From Limnomonas spitsbergensis (lineage: Eukaryota; Chlorophyta; Chlorophyceae; Chlamydomonadales), in assembly GCA_037349105.1 (NCBI GenBank), contig JAYJMM010000082.1, positions 1,426,001-1,490,000 on the forward strand: 64,000 nt of DNA. Direction: 5' to 3'. Positions 61,836 to 64,000 of this stretch are shown here, piece after piece; positions within the stretch are counted from its first letter, which is position 1; every line of letters starts with the position of its first letter. The position numbers were made by a program, and so were the translations under genes. Under the pieces are notes generated by a model, which was given only the letters and a program-made list of their open reading frames with translations, did no database searches and had not been told where the DNA came from.

Positions 61836-64000
61836 CGCTGCAGCCGCAGCAAGCCCACACCCCCCGTCGGGTACCTCCTACGCCAGGCTTGTCCATGCAG
61901 GCGCTGCATGCTGTGGCGTGGCAACGACAGCAACGCCTGCTGGGCTGATCTGCTGGGCCAATGCTTTCTCCGCATCCCAAGCAGCTTGGCAGCCTGGCCT
62001 CGGGGGTCATGCAGAACTGGCACACCCTGGCTGCCCTTGTCCGCGGTGTTCTCATGCATAGGTCATGCCATGCTGTTCCGCATGCGCTGCACCAGATCAT
62101 GCGCTCGCCTGTGCGGGCCTGGTCGCACCCTGCGCACGGCTCCGTGCGCTCTGTGCCGGAGCCAGGGGTTCGGCCTGGGGACACGGCGCCGCCTGTGCCT
62201 GGGTCCCCCTCCAGCACTGGCAGCTTTGCCTCGCGGTGCCCTGGGTAGGCCCCTGCTCTGCTGGCTCGCCCCTGTGTCCGTGGTGGCGACGTGCTTGGCT
62301 CCCCAGCCGGGTTCGCTGCTGGCAGCGGGGCGTGAGTGGTGCCGCACCTGTCACTGCTGAGAACCCGCAATCGGCCGTGGAACGCCTGTCGCAGCTCCTC
62401 TGCTGCCTCGTTGCGCCCCAGCAGCCTGGGGTCGGGGCTGGGTTCTGGGACCATGCTCAGCCTGTAACGCAGGCTGGCCTCGATGCGGTCGCCCCTGGGC
62501 TCGGTACCTCCTTGGGGGACCGGCCATGGTGCCCCGCCCTCGAGCCGCTGCCTGTCACGCTGTGCCACAAACCGGCGTAACTCGTCAGCCCACTGCTCCT
62601 TGCTGAGATCTGTACTCCTGTTATCGGGCTCCCCCTCGGCTGCCAGGAGTGGCGAGCCAGGGTCCCCAGGATCTGGATCGCTGTCCTCGCTGCCGGTCTC
62701 GCTGAGCCCCCTGCTCCAGCTGGGTGGTGTGTCTGCCTGGGATCTCAGTGTTGCCGCGGGCTCTGGCTGCTCTTCTGGGGCTCGGCTCTGCTGGCTGTCC
62801 CCCTGTGTAGGACCAGCTGGAGCTGCAGCACGCTCGACAGGCACTGCCACCCTCCCCTCTGGTGGCTCGGTGTGCCCCGCTGTGGCTGCCGGTTCCTCCT
62901 CGGAATCCGAGTCCTGCAGTAGCTGCGGCAGTCCTGCCAGGCTGTTCTCCTCGTCTGACTCAGGCCAATCCACCTCGTAGTTGCCCCCCCTCAGGGAGGT
63001 GAAGAAAGATTGCTCCCTGCTGCTGGGCTGCATGTTGAGGGTAGTTCCGCCGGAGCTGTGGGCGCTGCCTGGGCTGGCTAACTCCCTGAATGCCCCCCAA
63101 CGCCCCCGCGGCGCCTCCTGGCGGTCCGCTATGCCCCGGTCCAGCAGGCCTGTCAGGTCCCGCAAGGCCGTATCGTGATTGCTGCCGCTGAATAGGGGGT
63201 GGAGCGTGACTGCTCCCCTGGGGTGCCTTTGCCACCAAAGGTGGACGGTGGCTGCCGGGGCAGACCAGTGGGGCAGCAAGATGGATGGGACGCCGTTGTA
63301 GTAGGCTGCCTGCTCCACCCGCAACCACTGCTGTAGGCAGCTCTGCAGCCTGCCCTGGGCAAAGGCTGAGAGGGCAAGGGCCTGCTCGCCTTGCCATGCG
63401 GTTACGCCCGCTTCTGGCGTGCAGCGCGCTGACACTTGCGTGGGGCAGTCGGCCCTCTCCTGGGGTGCCCACAGCTCGTCCACTATCCCGATGTTTTTGA
63501 CATCTGTCCTGGCAGCAATGTCCTGTTAAGGGCCATCATCATGATGGCCCATACCGCCGGGTCTGCCCCTCTATAGGTGGACACCGCGTGCTCCTCTGCC
63601 CGTTCTACGGAGGGGCACCGGACACACTGCACCTGGGTAGCCGTCTTGAAGAAGAACCACACGGGCTGGTCATCGCGTGTGGCGTGCATGTGGATCCATG
63701 CCCGCGGTACCGGGCTCGGCACGCCCAGCTCCTCCAGGTCCTCGTGGTAGTATGCCACTGCCAGCCGAACCGGGATAGCTATCCTGGCGTCACTTGGCTC
63801 GTACCCCCAGGGTACCGCCTGGCCCATGACTTCTCTGGCGATGTCCTGCCCCCTCATGACGATCGTGGGGCATTGGCGAGGCGCTCCTGGATGGAGGACC
63901 CCGGCCCCGTTGTACCCGCTGTGGTCCCTCAGTGCTGCCAGGGCGAATGCCTGCCTGGCTGCTGCTTGCGTGGGTACGCAGACGGCCTGGTTGGCCAGGC
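61807..64000 (-). pseudogene. retroelement B, orphan protein with PHD-like end, frame broken by 10-nt deletion, truncated at window edge
   Basis: Mirror of 45485-47688. The frame 63483-61807 carries the C-terminal part with the PHD-like clusters; upstream coding (63857 and beyond to the edge) is in another frame. Arm A reads GATGTCAGCAGCTGTCAAAA where arm B reads GATGTCAAAA (near 63500), a 10-nt deletion between TGTCA direct repeats. The 5' end of element B lies outside the window. Confidence 0.8.

Larger units (their letters stand above)
45486..64000. repeat. giant inverted repeat of the methyltransferase retroelement
   Basis: Positions in the two arms add to 109494-109495 from the centre outwards and to 109485 beyond a 10-nt deletion in arm B, so arm A 45486-54739 and arm B 54755-64000 are collinear inverted copies. 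Arm B is cut by the window edge. They differ by scattered substitutions (about ten amino-acid changes in the 1074-aa frame) and two indels. The inverted repeat includes the non-coding 3' flank as well as the element. Confidence 0.95.

Noticed and set aside
45486..64000. DIRS-type element, given the inverted repeats and a methyltransferase
   Set aside because: The element encodes an HHCC/DDE integrase and no tyrosine recombinase, and its methyltransferase is of the cytosine-5 type.

Overview
The window looks like nuclear DNA of a green alga. Evidence: intron-rich genes with GT-AG introns, plant-type telomeric repeat units (CCCTAAA) scattered inside introns, many GC-rich minisatellites, and LTR retrotransposons of the chromovirus type. 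I cannot name the species. Three host genes could be read exon by exon with matching phases: a 15-exon PARN deadenylase on the minus strand (1349-15031, 719 aa), a 4-exon, 147-aa gene on the plus strand (15578-18085) that shares a 546-bp divergent promoter region with PARN, and an 11-exon coiled-coil gene on the minus strand (24973-20631) carrying a one-base frame break. A single-exon F-box-like/leucine-rich-repeat gene lies at 29046-30005 (minus). The remainder of 1-31 kb is intronic or intergenic DNA with minisatellites and two families of short dispersed repeats.

From 31347 to 38487 there is a complete, apparently young Ty3/gypsy chromovirus. It has 403-bp LTRs that look identical, a 5-bp target duplication (ATGGC), an initiator-Met-like primer site, a purine tract, gag with a CCHC knuckle, and pol with PR-RT-RH-IN-chromodomain. 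gag and pol are in the same frame, separated only by one UAG.

From about 40.5 kb to the right edge the window holds a second, very different and damaged gypsy-like family. It is arranged as a giant inverted repeat: arm A 45486-54739, a 15-nt loop at 54740-54754, and arm B 54755 to beyond 64000. Each copy encodes a gag-like protein, a long orphan protein ending in PHD-like cysteine clusters, a zinc-knuckle protein running into the RT fingers, and a polyprotein that places a DNMT3/DRM-like DNA cytosine-5 methyltransferase between RNase H and integrase. A further PHD-like finger follows the integrase. The RT core is deleted in both arms. In-frame stops are all TAG or TAA, mostly where Gln would be expected. 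The two arms have since acquired separate lesions.

The most notable points are the methyltransferase-bearing retroelement in palindromic array, the TAR-only stop pattern, and a PARN gene in which many introns are filled with tandem duplications of their own splice junctions, some with exact 30-, 34- or 125-bp periods.
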